Positions 9,739-19,160 of a stretch of 64,000 nt of DNA are shown here, piece after piece. Position 1 is the first letter of the stretch. Each line of letters begins with the position of its first letter. The position numbers and the translations under genes are program-made. The DNA is taken from the NCBI RefSeq assembly GCF_030519355.1, contig NZ_JAUMKC010000009.1, positions 62,001 through 126,000 of the forward strand, written 5' to 3'. Source of the DNA: Mucilaginibacter sp. L3T2-6 (lineage in GTDB: Bacteria > Bacteroidota > Bacteroidia > Sphingobacteriales > Sphingobacteriaceae). The notes beneath the pieces are model-generated. The model was not told where the DNA came from, did no database searches, and was given only the letters and a program-made list of their open reading frames with translations.

Positions 9739-12033
9739 TTAAAACGGATAACCGATAGCCAGGTTAAATATCATGTTTGCGCCATGCCACCTGGCGTTAG
9801 TATAGTCTATGCCGTCAATTACTGTTCGTTGGCTGGCCGGTAATTCAGGTTTTATTAAAGGAAAACCAAAATCAGTACGTAACACCAATACGGTAAGATT
9901 AAAACGGAATCCGAAGCCGGCGTCTACAGCCATTTGATTAATAAAATTGGATCCAAAGGCAGCGGATGGCTGCAGCTTATTAGGCCGCAGCAGCCAGATA
10001 TTTCCCGCATCGACAAACAATGCTCCTTCAACTATGCTGAATAACTTCGGTCTGAACTCGGCATTGGCTTCAATCTTTATATCACCTGACTCGTCAGCAA
10101 GGAAGTTATTGCCTTTGTTCAAGCTTGGCGGCAATACATAAGCGCCCGGCCCGAGCGAACGCGCCTGGAAACCACGCAGGCTGTTAGGGCCACCGATGAA
10201 AAATTGCTGACTGTATGGCAGCATTGTTGAGTTACCGTAAGAGAGTCCGACGCCAACCTGCAGCCGCGTAGCGAATTTTAAGCCGGGAGTAAACTTATGA
10301 TAATAACGTAAATCGTTTTCCAGCTTTACATATTGATTAAATGGTGTGCCAAATACCTTTTTAACCTTGCCGGCTACCGTATCAGCGCCCATTATCAGGC
10401 CCAGCAAACTCGCGGATTCGCTTACTTTGCCATTGTAATAAATAGAGTTAGTCCGTGAATCGTCTGTGTTGTTATTGAAGGTATACGAATAAGACGGGCC
10501 AAACGTAAACTGATTATTGATAACATGCGCCAGCGCGGGGTTTCGGGTCTTTGCAATACTATCTTTATAAAGCTGGCTAACACTCGCAGCATCCACATAT
10601 GTTAAATTAAAGAGATTTAAATCATGCTGCTTATGCAGATCGGGTTTCCATGAGTAACCAAACGATGCGTTAAAAGAATTCAAGTTGTATAGTTTCGTTC
10701 GGTTAACCAACGTATACCCACCCGTCAGTATAGTATGCGGTATAAAGGCATTCTCCGTGCTAAAGTTTAATGGCCCCACAAATCTTGGGAATGATATGCT
10801 TGGCTGTATACCAAACTGATAAATGTTATAACCGTTCCCGGTACCGCCAAACTGTAAATCGGTACTGGCAAATAAAGTAAGTAAAAATAACTCTGCACCT
10901 TTAAAGGTATTCCTGTTTTTAAAATTCAGGTTTACCTGGGTACCGTTATAGTAAGCAGAGGTTTGCCGTGCAAGCAAATCCACCGATAATGCTTTGCGTT
11001 TATACTGTGTTAACTGGTAATAAATATCAAGAAATGGCGAGTCGGGCGTAACATCTTCAAACCGGTTTTTTACATAGCTGAACGGGCCGAGATTGATCAT
11101 CCGGTTTAATGAAGCATTATGTTTGGTGCGGTTATAGGTATCGCCCGGGTGAAGCAGGACACTATTTTTAAAAACAAAAGGACGCACCGTTTTCTTTGGG
11201 TCGATAACATTATACCAACGGTATTTTACAGCCGAATCCAGCTTATTTGCAGTATCCCTGAGAGAAAATTTAGGGTATACATAAATATCCCTGATCTTGT
11301 AGATCCAGCGGGCCTCGTCTGGTGTGGCATCTTTAACCTTTACAAACATATCCACCTGGTGATTTGCAACTGTGCTGTCGTAGCGCATAATCAGGTCTTC
11401 AGGTGCGAAATAGAAAAAACCCTCTTCCTTCAGCCGGGCATCTATTCGTATACGCTCATTTTTAATAACATCCAGGTTGTATTTATCCCCTGCTTTTAGC
11501 AGGCTATTGGCCGATGTGCCGGCAACAGCAGTATCCAGATCATCATTTGATTTAGGGAATGTAATAGACCGGTAGTGATAAGACGGTCCTGCATGAACGG
11601 TGTACACCGCTTTGGCAGTTTTACCTTTGCTGATGGTGTCGCCGGCTACCTGTGCCAGGAAATAGCTTACATTTTGCAGGCGGTTTTGTAATATGCTGCT
11701 GTTTTTTTCCAGATCAACACTGCTTACCAAAACCGGCGGTTCGCCGATATGCGTGTTCAGGTAGTGTTTAAGACCGGTTTTTTTGTTGGTGCGGGTTTTA
11801 TTGTAAACCCAGAGCTTAAACCTTAAACCCAGTATACTGCTATTGGGCTGCGGCCTTAACAGAGCATTAAGGTCTTCTTTTAATTCCTTTGCATCGCTTT
11901 TCTTTATATCCTTGTCCTCAATCTTTATTTCGCCGCCGGTATAAAGTTTTTGGTTGGGCGCAAGGTATTTCGTGTTACTGCAGGCGCTCGCCAAAAGGGC
12001 CAAAAAAATAAAAATATATCTAAACTTTGCCAT
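9739..12033 (-). CDS. tamL: TamL, lipid-modified Omp85-family outer membrane assembly protein
   Basis: 764 residues. Omp85 (BamA/TamA) family protein that in Bacteroidota partners TamB in the translocation and assembly module of the outer membrane. Signal peptide MAKFRYIFIFLALLASAC with a lipobox Cys at 18, the feature that marks TamL as opposed to TamA. POTRA-like repeats span about 40-330; the C-terminal half is a 16-strand barrel rich in alternating aromatic/polar strands, with the loop-6 motif NSLRGFQARSLGPG near residue 617 and a final strand ending FNLAIGYPF (terminal Phe). It starts 3 bp after the tamB stop, so the two are co-transcribed and probably coupled. Confidence 0.9.
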   Translation of the reverse strand: MAKFRYIFIFLALLASACSNTKYLAPNQKLYTGGEIKIEDKDIKKSDAKELKEDLNALLRPQPNSSILGLRFKLWVYNKTRTNKKTGLKHYLNTHIGEPPVLVSSVDLEKNSSILQNRLQNVSYFLAQVAGDTISKGKTAKAVYTVHAGPSYHYRSITFPKSNDDLDTAVAGTSANSLLKAGDKYNLDVIKNERIRIDARLKEEGFFYFAPEDLIMRYDSTVANHQVDMFVKVKDATPDEARWIYKIRDIYVYPKFSLRDTANKLDSAVKYRWYNVIDPKKTVRPFVFKNSVLLHPGDTYNRTKHNASLNRMINLGPFSYVKNRFEDVTPDSPFLDIYYQLTQYKRKALSVDLLARQTSAYYNGTQVNLNFKNRNTFKGAELFLLTLFASTDLQFGGTGNGYNIYQFGIQPSISFPRFVGPLNFSTENAFIPHTILTGGYTLVNRTKLYNLNSFNASFGYSWKPDLHKQHDLNLFNLTYVDAASVSQLYKDSIAKTRNPALAHVINNQFTFGPSYSYTFNNNTDDSRTNSIYYNGKVSESASLLGLIMGADTVAGKVKKVFGTPFNQYVKLENDLRYYHKFTPGLKFATRLQVGVGLSYGNSTMLPYSQQFFIGGPNSLRGFQARSLGPGAYVLPPSLNKGNNFLADESGDIKIEANAEFRPKLFSIVEGALFVDAGNIWLLRPNKLQPSAAFGSNFINQMAVDAGFGFRFNLTVLVLRTDFGFPLIKPELPASQRTVIDGIDYTNARWHGANMIFNLAIGYPF

Positions 12034-12036
12034 AGG

Positions 12037-15000
12037 TTAGTGTGATGTCTTCTGTATTTCTTCGGGTGTGGGCACCGGCTTTGCGGTGGAATCGGCTTTT
12101 CTATCCGCTTCCTTTTTTTCTTTCTTTTCTTCCTTTTGCTTTTCCCTGTACTTTTTCCGCAACCGGCGCTCCTCTGGACTCCTTCGCCTGAAAAGTTCCT
12201 TAAAGCGGTTATACTCATAGGTGATGGTGAAACCAATGCCTGTTTCTATTACCTGCCCCTCTACTACAACAAATTGGTCGCGGCGGTAAACCCTTACAAT
12301 GTAGCGGCCATCCTTGGTTATCTTATAATTGGCGGATACATTGCCGGCAATATCAGTGGATTTTTGACCAGGTGCATTTTGTCCTTCCAGATTAAAATTG
12401 TTACCCACCGTTACCGTTAGCCTGTCATTCAGAAACTGCTTGGACAGCCCGACATTCAGGTCCGTCCGGTTCTGCGCCGTGCCTGTTGAATAGTCCTCCC
12501 CGGAGGTAAGATCGAAGCTCAGCTGTACGCCGCCTATCAGGTTTCCGGCCAATTTATTCAATTGGTCAGACAATAAACTGCTAACACTATTTCGTATAGC
12601 CCCGCCAATACCCGCGTTGCCGCCCTGGCTCTGGAATGGATTGTCGCCTATAAAGTGCCCAAGCACCAATACGCCAAGCACCTGTTTATTCAGCTCGTTG
12701 GGGTCAGTTCGTATTTGTGAAAGACGGGTGTTGACAGTGGATATCACATCAGGCGATACCGTATAGGTGCTGTCGGGTAGTACGATATCAAAACTGATAT
12801 CTGGCTTCATTAACTCGTTTTGTAAGCGCAGATCGACGTTAAAAGGCAACTTTTGCTTATACATAGTTGCATTCTGTTCGCCGCCTAGCTGGTCGCTTAC
12901 CAAATCAATAGGAGGGACGTTAGCCACATAAACCGCTGTTAAATTGATATTGGCGCTGGTTGGGTCGCCGGTCCAGGTAATGGTACTGCCCGGTTTAAAG
13001 TTAAACTTACGCTTAACGGTAGCATAAGCCAGGTTGTACGAGCCCTTGTTAACTGTGTAAGTGCCGGTTAAGTTAATTTTTCCGCTTGGGTCAATACCTC
13101 CATTTAAATGACCTTCACCTTGTATGTCAACAACGTCTCCGTTTCTTTCGTCAACCACAATTGTGAATTTGGCGTTTTTGTTTATATTGACATTAGCCGT
13201 TACATCCAAGCCGGTAACATCTGATTTTCTCAGCGAATCAAGTTGTTTGGCCAGTAATATGGAATCCAGTTTCGGGGCATTTGGATTTATCACCTCCACA
13301 ACACCCTTCCTGTCTTCTATGCCCGGGTCATTCTGCGGTAAAACGAACGTCATATCCGTTTTATCATTTACGGTAAGATTGGCGTCCACTACAGGTTTGG
13401 TCATGTTACCCCGTATACGGATACGCGTGTCGATAAACAGCTTGCCATAGTATAGTTTGTTATCTTCCCGGGTTGAGTTTACCGCACGGAAATTGTTGGC
13501 ATTAATATCTATGCCAAACTTAAAGTCGGTGAAGGTTTTGGTGTACAGTGTTCCGGTTACCACGGCCTTGTTACCGAGCGAGTCGACCATAGTGAAATCA
13601 TCAAACAAAATGCCATCATTATTGAAAGTTATTTTTTCATTCGGCATAGTAAAATAGGAGTTCAGCATGGATACATTAAAGCCCACTTTGTTAAAGTTTA
13701 CATCACCCCTGACGACAGGAGCAGACGGTGTTCCTGTTATGCGTAATTGCCCGGTAATGTCGCCGCTTGCCCGCCGTATGCTGCCAAAGCTAAAGCCTTC
13801 TATGCTTTTCATCTTCAGGCTGATGATATTCAGCGACATGTCTATCTTGCTTTCCGGCGCCGTATAATACAGACCCGTCAGGTTCACCTGGTTACCCTTG
13901 CCGGTAATGGTAACATCAGCAGCATAGGCATTAGCGGTTTGGTTATTTACTTTAAGCGCAATATTGCCTACGGTGTCACCTTTGAAATTAAAATTATCTA
14001 CATTCAGCGCCGCGGTAAACACCGGCGATGCCTGGAAGTTGCTGATATGCGCATCGCCGTTAATGATACCGCCTACCTGCAGCGAATCTTGTTTGGCGGC
14101 TTTGGTGAACGTTTCGATCTTAAAGTTTTTAAAGTTTACGGTTATTGGCGCATTGAATGTCTGGGTGTCGCTATTGATGCTTAACACCTGGTTGCTGTTA
14201 GTGATCGAGAAGTCGCGCGCCATTATGCCTTTGCTGCCGAATTGCAGCGCATTGTTAGCATTAACCGCCCAGGGTACGTAATCCAGCAACAAGCCATCCT
14301 GCAAAAAGCTAAACTGGTATTCGCCTGGCAAAATACTGAAAACCCCGGCAATGCGGTAGCGTTCTTTTTTGGCGGCGTCTCTTATTTGCAGGCTAAGGTT
14401 TGCTTTATTGTTCTGGGCGCTGCCGGTAAGGCTGGTGTACAATAAATCGATGCTCGATGATGCCTTTACTTCATCTGCAGTCACACTATAATTAAGCGCG
14501 TTATTTTTTGTGTTAACGGCCAGCAACACATTGTTAACTACGTTGGCGCCATAAATGATTTTAGGCATCGAACCATTGATAGTAAGGTCGCCGGCCTGAC
14601 TATCGAAATGGCCGTTAATCAATACAGGGTCCAGCCGCTTTAAATCTGGTGCAAATTTTTCTGTAATATTTGTTTTAACCAGCCGCATATCAAAGCGAAA
14701 ATTTTGAGGCGAGTATCTCGGCGCCGTGGTATTAGAAGCAAGGCTGGTATTATAGTATTTATTAATCAGATCCTGCATGGCCGGGCCTATCTCCGTCAGC
14801 TTATATTTTCCGGCCAGGTGCGCGCTAAGCATTGGCGCTTTCAGGCGCAGGGTGCTGCTATCGGCATTTGCAGTTGATATAAGGCTGATGGTATCAAGCT
14901 TTATAGTTTGGTCTTTTTGAGCAACGAGCAGGTTGGTTACCCGTATTTTAGCGTTCAGGTAATCCGGATCAGCAGTAGGCACGTCGGCAATAATATTGCC

Positions 15001-17175
15001 ATGTATGCGCATGTCGCCCTTTGTGAAATTGAGGTTTTTTAAATTGATACTGTCTAATTGCAGGTTGGCCGCTACGGATGGGTATTTTTTGTTCATATCT
15101 GCCTTGCCATCCATTGCAAATGTAATATTGGGGTCTTTCATGGTGGCTTTTGCTGTGTAGTTGCCATCGTGGGCAGTGCCCTTCATTACCAGGTTTTTAT
15201 AGGTATAACCTTTTACGTACGCATTGGCGACATTTCCGCTAAATTGCAGGCTGGCTTTTTTAGGATCGAGGCTCACGCCTTTAATATTGGCAGACAGCGT
15301 AACAGTACCAACTGTTTGCGGCTGTTTGGTGAGTGCGCCAACATTCAGATTGTTCGCTTTTATATTTGCCGAATAAACTTCACGCCCGGCATGGTTCCGG
15401 TTTTTCATGGTGGCATCCAAATCAACGGCGCCATAAGTTGAACGAAGGGCCATTTTAGTCTTAAAGTCGTACATAGTACCTTTAAAGGCGCCTTTTAGCT
15501 TCAGGCTGGCAGGGATGCTGACTGACGAAGGAATCATATTCGCTGCCACCAGTTTGCCGATATCTGCACGACTGGTGGTGAGGTCATCGATATTTACGTC
15601 GAAAAAGGCTTTATTCATGTTCGGCAGGCCCTTCATATTCGCCGACATTTTCAGATGTGTGTTGCTTAACCCCCTCACTTCAAGGCCTGGTATCTTCAGG
15701 TCGTTTACCTTGCCAATAACACGGCCATCAATCCTCAAAACTTCATTCGGCGAATGTTTAAAAGGTTCCATATCAGCCATGGCTGGCATCAATAACAAAA
15801 TATCTTTTAAACCAAGCTTGCTGCCATCAAGATTAGCATTAACATACAACTGGCCAGGATCTTTTGTTAGCGATTCAATGGACGGATAGCTCACTTGCAA
15901 TTCCTTTTGTATAACAGTTTGTGGGGTTTCTAAAAGCAGGTCTTTCAGGTATGAGCTTTTCGGCCCGTACAAAAAACCGGTATGGAATTTTTTAATTGCC
16001 AGGCCGCTCTTTTCGCTGAAAGTAAACTCGTTTATTTTTCCCTTCATCGTATCAGGGCTATAGGCAATATCTTCTGCAGCTAAATTGAGATTACGAATAT
16101 CCATGTGGGCGAAATCGAGCCCTTTAGCCAGCGGTTTCTGCGCATCATTGTCAAAAACGATATTATCATTGCTGAAACTCAGCTTAGCCAGGCTGGCCCG
16201 CCAGCCTTTGCCGCTTGACGGTTTGGCTATCAGCGTGTCCAGTTTTTTAACCGTTTTATCTACAGCCTTTTTAACAGTCTCCGGCTTAGTGAAAACGATG
16301 CCCGCTTTAGTATCGTTCAATTCGATGTTCTTAATCCCGACGATTTGGTTCTTTAAGTCGAGCTTGTCCATCTCTACCAAAAATTTCCCGAGATCAACCT
16401 TGCTGCTCATTTCTTTGCTCCGGTAATCCACCTTTATTTTAGATATATCAATAGTACCCAGATCAAGCATCATGTTAATTGGCGTTGTAGCAGTATCTAC
16501 GGTAGCAGCCTTTGCTATCGACGAGCCCAATGGCGTCTGGATGATCCGGGCGTCGACATCTGAAAGTGTGATCTTTGGTATGGTAAACTTCATTTTGTCC
16601 ATATCAAAATCCTTAATGCGGGTATCAAAATGGCCAAGAACGAATTTTACATCGTTGCCGGTAGTCTTGTCTTTATAGCTGATGTTTATTTTGTCCAGGA
16701 TAATTTTATCCAACGAAAACTTCATCGCCGAAGCCGTGTCAGTTGGCTTTACCTCTTTTTTTTGCTCTCCGGCAAACGCTTTGATGATATAGTCGAAGTT
16801 GAAAACACTGTCGGCGCCGCGGCTTACATTGGCAGTAACTCCCTGCAGGTTAATTTCGTTGATTTCAACCTTGTGATGGAACAATTGCAGCATGCTGATG
16901 TCCACCTTTAGCTTTTCGCCGGCGATAAGGGTATCTTTGTGCTGATCTTCAAAGTAAACATTTTCAAGCACCAGAAGCTTTGGCAGTCCAAGGCTGATAT
17001 GGCCAATGTTTACAGGTGTATGAATTTTACCTTGTATAAAGGAAACGGCTTTATCTTTTACTAAATTTTGAACGGCTGGAACCTGTATTAAAATGACTAT
17101 GAGCAGTACCAGGAAAAGTAAACTACCAATAATCCACAGTATGGTTTTCAGGGCTATTCGTCCAAATCGTTCCAA
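12037..17175 (-). CDS. tamB: TamB, inner-membrane-anchored translocation and assembly module protein
   Basis: 1712 residues. AsmA/TamB-like giant beta-groove protein spanning the periplasm between an inner-membrane anchor and the Omp85 partner; family roles are outer-membrane protein assembly and phospholipid transport. One N-terminal membrane helix (about 10-32, ILWIIGSLLFLVLLIVILI), then about 1200 residues of amphipathic beta repeats, and a C-terminal DUF490 domain (about 1240-1670, with GSTITWTGDPTSANINLTAV). The last 40 residues are highly basic (RRRSPEERRLRKKYREKQ). Start is TTG at 17175: no in-frame ATG precedes the anchor and a stop lies a little further upstream. Larger than proteobacterial TamB, usual for this phylum. 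Confidence 0.92.
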   Translation of the reverse strand: MERFGRIALKTILWIIGSLLFLVLLIVILIQVPAVQNLVKDKAVSFIQGKIHTPVNIGHISLGLPKLLVLENVYFEDQHKDTLIAGEKLKVDISMLQLFHHKVEINEINLQGVTANVSRGADSVFNFDYIIKAFAGEQKKEVKPTDTASAMKFSLDKIILDKINISYKDKTTGNDVKFVLGHFDTRIKDFDMDKMKFTIPKITLSDVDARIIQTPLGSSIAKAATVDTATTPINMMLDLGTIDISKIKVDYRSKEMSSKVDLGKFLVEMDKLDLKNQIVGIKNIELNDTKAGIVFTKPETVKKAVDKTVKKLDTLIAKPSSGKGWRASLAKLSFSNDNIVFDNDAQKPLAKGLDFAHMDIRNLNLAAEDIAYSPDTMKGKINEFTFSEKSGLAIKKFHTGFLYGPKSSYLKDLLLETPQTVIQKELQVSYPSIESLTKDPGQLYVNANLDGSKLGLKDILLLMPAMADMEPFKHSPNEVLRIDGRVIGKVNDLKIPGLEVRGLSNTHLKMSANMKGLPNMNKAFFDVNIDDLTTSRADIGKLVAANMIPSSVSIPASLKLKGAFKGTMYDFKTKMALRSTYGAVDLDATMKNRNHAGREVYSANIKANNLNVGALTKQPQTVGTVTLSANIKGVSLDPKKASLQFSGNVANAYVKGYTYKNLVMKGTAHDGNYTAKATMKDPNITFAMDGKADMNKKYPSVAANLQLDSINLKNLNFTKGDMRIHGNIIADVPTADPDYLNAKIRVTNLLVAQKDQTIKLDTISLISTANADSSTLRLKAPMLSAHLAGKYKLTEIGPAMQDLINKYYNTSLASNTTAPRYSPQNFRFDMRLVKTNITEKFAPDLKRLDPVLINGHFDSQAGDLTINGSMPKIIYGANVVNNVLLAVNTKNNALNYSVTADEVKASSSIDLLYTSLTGSAQNNKANLSLQIRDAAKKERYRIAGVFSILPGEYQFSFLQDGLLLDYVPWAVNANNALQFGSKGIMARDFSITNSNQVLSINSDTQTFNAPITVNFKNFKIETFTKAAKQDSLQVGGIINGDAHISNFQASPVFTAALNVDNFNFKGDTVGNIALKVNNQTANAYAADVTITGKGNQVNLTGLYYTAPESKIDMSLNIISLKMKSIEGFSFGSIRRASGDITGQLRITGTPSAPVVRGDVNFNKVGFNVSMLNSYFTMPNEKITFNNDGILFDDFTMVDSLGNKAVVTGTLYTKTFTDFKFGIDINANNFRAVNSTREDNKLYYGKLFIDTRIRIRGNMTKPVVDANLTVNDKTDMTFVLPQNDPGIEDRKGVVEVINPNAPKLDSILLAKQLDSLRKSDVTGLDVTANVNINKNAKFTIVVDERNGDVVDIQGEGHLNGGIDPSGKINLTGTYTVNKGSYNLAYATVKRKFNFKPGSTITWTGDPTSANINLTAVYVANVPPIDLVSDQLGGEQNATMYKQKLPFNVDLRLQNELMKPDISFDIVLPDSTYTVSPDVISTVNTRLSQIRTDPNELNKQVLGVLVLGHFIGDNPFQSQGGNAGIGGAIRNSVSSLLSDQLNKLAGNLIGGVQLSFDLTSGEDYSTGTAQNRTDLNVGLSKQFLNDRLTVTVGNNFNLEGQNAPGQKSTDIAGNVSANYKITKDGRYIVRVYRRDQFVVVEGQVIETGIGFTITYEYNRFKELFRRRSPEERRLRKKYREKQKEEKKEKKEADRKADSTAKPVPTPEEIQKTSH

Positions 17176-17661
17176 TGGTATAAGTTTTTCAAGAGTTAGC
17201 TATGATTTAGTTTTCTAATATAATCAAATAACTAAGCCAAAAGTTTTTGGTAGCGGCCCGATTTTTTACAGGAAAGAGTTCTTTTTGTACTTTTTGGGGA
17301 ATTAATTAATGCTTGGTGAGAAATTAGATATCCGGCTTGTACTTTCCTTTGCGGGCGAAAACGTGAGATTGTCTTCAGCGAAAATTCACAAGCTGACGGC
17401 GGGCATCTATCCTGTCCATATCTCGCCGTATTGGGATGGAGACCTGTGAAGAGGATGGTTTACAGAGGGTTTACAGAATAAAACTGTAACCATGATGTAA
17501 GTTATTGATAGTTAACTGTTTAAAGGTTTCGGGTTGGGTTGCACCTGAAACCTTTGTTAATTCTGGTGAAATCTATTTAACTTATTGATTTTGAGATAAT
17601 TATTACTTTGTGTGTGATTTCAGACCCCGTAGGCGTTATAGGGTGACTGGAAGAGATAGCA
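17176..17661. other. intergenic region between tamB and the plug gene
   Basis: 486 bp. No hairpin with a T-run and no consensus promoter for tamB was found. A 46-codon ORF on the plus strand (ATG 17309, stop ending 17449, MLGEKLDIRLVLSFAGENV...) is the only open frame of note; it has no recognisable family and may be chance or a gene remnant. Confidence 0.4.
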
Positions 17662-19053
17662 TCACTTCTTAACCGAACTTAGTGCCGTGTAGCCAACTAA
17701 CTCTTCCCAACGGGCGCCGGCAGGTTTGTAATACACCAGTACCTGGTATTCATTTTCGGTTTCAAAATAGCTGCCCTCAAGTGTTGTAATGCCAGCTTTG
17801 CCTGTTTTATCCACCCAAACATAGGCGTAATCATAAACGCCCTGCTTTAAGAAGATGTTGGTTACGTACTTATTCAGGTTGGCATCAAAGGCAAGTCTGC
17901 TGTTAGCGTCCAGTTTGTAATCATTAAAGCGCCCCACAATATATGGCGAACCTGCATTGGGCTGCTTTGGTGTGGAAAGGCTGAATAGCATGTGTGCGTA
18001 ATCAGCATCGATGCGGGGGTCTGTGCCATCCTGGTTCAGAATGTAATAATTGCCGTCGAGATCATACTCCAGTGTGTAGTTTCCCCGGCTCCGGTCGGGG
18101 TCGGTTAACATCAGTACCGTGTTGGCTGTATCGCGATAAATATGCTGGATATTCTGCGAATTGAGTTTAAGCGTACGGGTGTCAAAATGCCTGAACTCGT
18201 TTCCGGCCGGAAAATCGTTAATTGTAACATCACTGTAAATCAGCTGCGAACCCCGGATATACGTCGGCTGCCTGTTCATTACAGCTGTTTCCGGACGGTT
18301 ATTTTGCATAACCACGACACGGATCTCCCGGTTAGGGTTTTGCACCCGTTGACTGCCGTAATCGAGGGTAAAGTTTATTTTTTGATTGGTTTGCCGGGTA
18401 GCATTATCAACGGATGGCACAACCTCGGCCACCAGGCCGATCTTAGGATTAACTACATATAATTTTCTCGTAAGCACCAGCCTGGTTGGGTCGCTGTCTT
18501 CGTAAACTTTTAAAATATAGTTCCCCGGGATTTTGGGGGCGATATTTTCATTCGGCAGTTTCAGTTCGTAATGCGTGTATTTTTGAACGGTTGCTGTCGA
18601 GTAACTATAGTTGTCCAGCCTGTCATCATTGTAATTTTTCAGGTAATCGGCTGTGGATAAGTTGGATGAATTCCAGTCGGCATCGCAATGCTCGATGGTA
18701 TAATGATAGTTTACGGATCCGCCTTTAAGGTTATCAAAACCAAGTGTTACGGTTTCACCGGAATTTAACGGGATGATGGGAAAAGATGCCTTTTTGGCTG
18801 TATTATAAAACTCAACGCTTTTTATTTCGTGACGATAGACGCTGTCGGTATAGGGTTGAGCGAATGACCTTAGATTTATGAACCCCAAAGCAATTGTTAA
18901 AATCCCAAACTTTATTATTGCGAGGAGGAACGATGAAGCAGCCTCATTTTCATGCACTATCCGCAAGTTGTAGCGACGAGGTTGCTTCGCTATTGCTTGT
19001 AATGGCAGATTATTTAAGGTGCTTGCTTTATTAGTTTCCATATTCCAACACAT
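17662..19053 (-). CDS. type IX secretion system plug protein (DUF5103 family)
   Basis: 463 residues. DUF5103/T9SS plug proteins close the periplasmic end of the SprA outer-membrane translocon in gliding Bacteroidota. The mature part begins after FAQ (about residue 65, QPYTDSVYRHEIKSVEFYN) and shows the family's Ig-like and carbohydrate-binding-like folds (HYTIEHCDADWN, GNYILKVYEDSDPTRLVLTR, RGNYTLEYDLDGNYYIL, QVLVYYKPAGARWEELVGY). The signal-peptide core is KFGILTIALGFINLRSFAQ. Residues about 17-46, just before it, are encoded by a palindromic repeat (18917-19004), giving an unusually long N-terminal extension. Starts are ATG 19053 or ATG 19041. No other T9SS gene is in the window. Confidence 0.82.
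   Translation of the reverse strand: MCWNMETNKASTLNNLPLQAIAKQPRRYNLRIVHENEAASSFLLAIIKFGILTIALGFINLRSFAQPYTDSVYRHEIKSVEFYNTAKKASFPIIPLNSGETVTLGFDNLKGGSVNYHYTIEHCDADWNSSNLSTADYLKNYNDDRLDNYSYSTATVQKYTHYELKLPNENIAPKIPGNYILKVYEDSDPTRLVLTRKLYVVNPKIGLVAEVVPSVDNATRQTNQKINFTLDYGSQRVQNPNREIRVVVMQNNRPETAVMNRQPTYIRGSQLIYSDVTINDFPAGNEFRHFDTRTLKLNSQNIQHIYRDTANTVLMLTDPDRSRGNYTLEYDLDGNYYILNQDGTDPRIDADYAHMLFSLSTPKQPNAGSPYIVGRFNDYKLDANSRLAFDANLNKYVTNIFLKQGVYDYAYVWVDKTGKAGITTLEGSYFETENEYQVLVYYKPAGARWEELVGYTALSSVKK
18917..19004. repeat. palindromic REP-like element inside the plug gene 5' region
   Basis: The plus strand starts ATTGCGAGGAGGAACGATGA and contains the imperfect inverted arms GAAGCAGCCTC (18936-18946 region) and GAGGTTGCTTC (about 18978-18988), ending GCTATTGCTTGTAATG. 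Repeats with ATTGCGAGGAGGAACG ends and GAAGCAATC/GATTGCTTC arms are, as I recall, dispersed in Sphingobacteriaceae genomes. It is in frame with, and translated as part of, the plug protein. Confidence 0.65.
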
Positions 19054-19082
19054 ATTATATCGTCGAAATTAAAAATAAATCT

Positions 19083-19111
19083 AAAAAAGGCTTGCTCATC
19101 GCAAACCTTTT
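19083..19111 (-). terminator. intrinsic terminator of the ABC-F gene
   Basis: AAAAGGCTTGC (19085-19095) pairs with GCAAACCTTTT (19101-19111) with one mismatch; on the minus strand six T follow. It is 50 bp after the ABC-F stop and just upstream of the plug start, so it separates these two transcripts. Confidence 0.75.
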
Positions 19112-19160
19112 GCCTTTATGTTAAAATCCGAAACCGGGATTCCGCCTTCCCGAAATCCAG

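Noticed and set aside
17662..19053. A type IX secretion gene cluster
   Set aside because: Only the plug protein is present; neighbours are unrelated (tamB, ABC-F).
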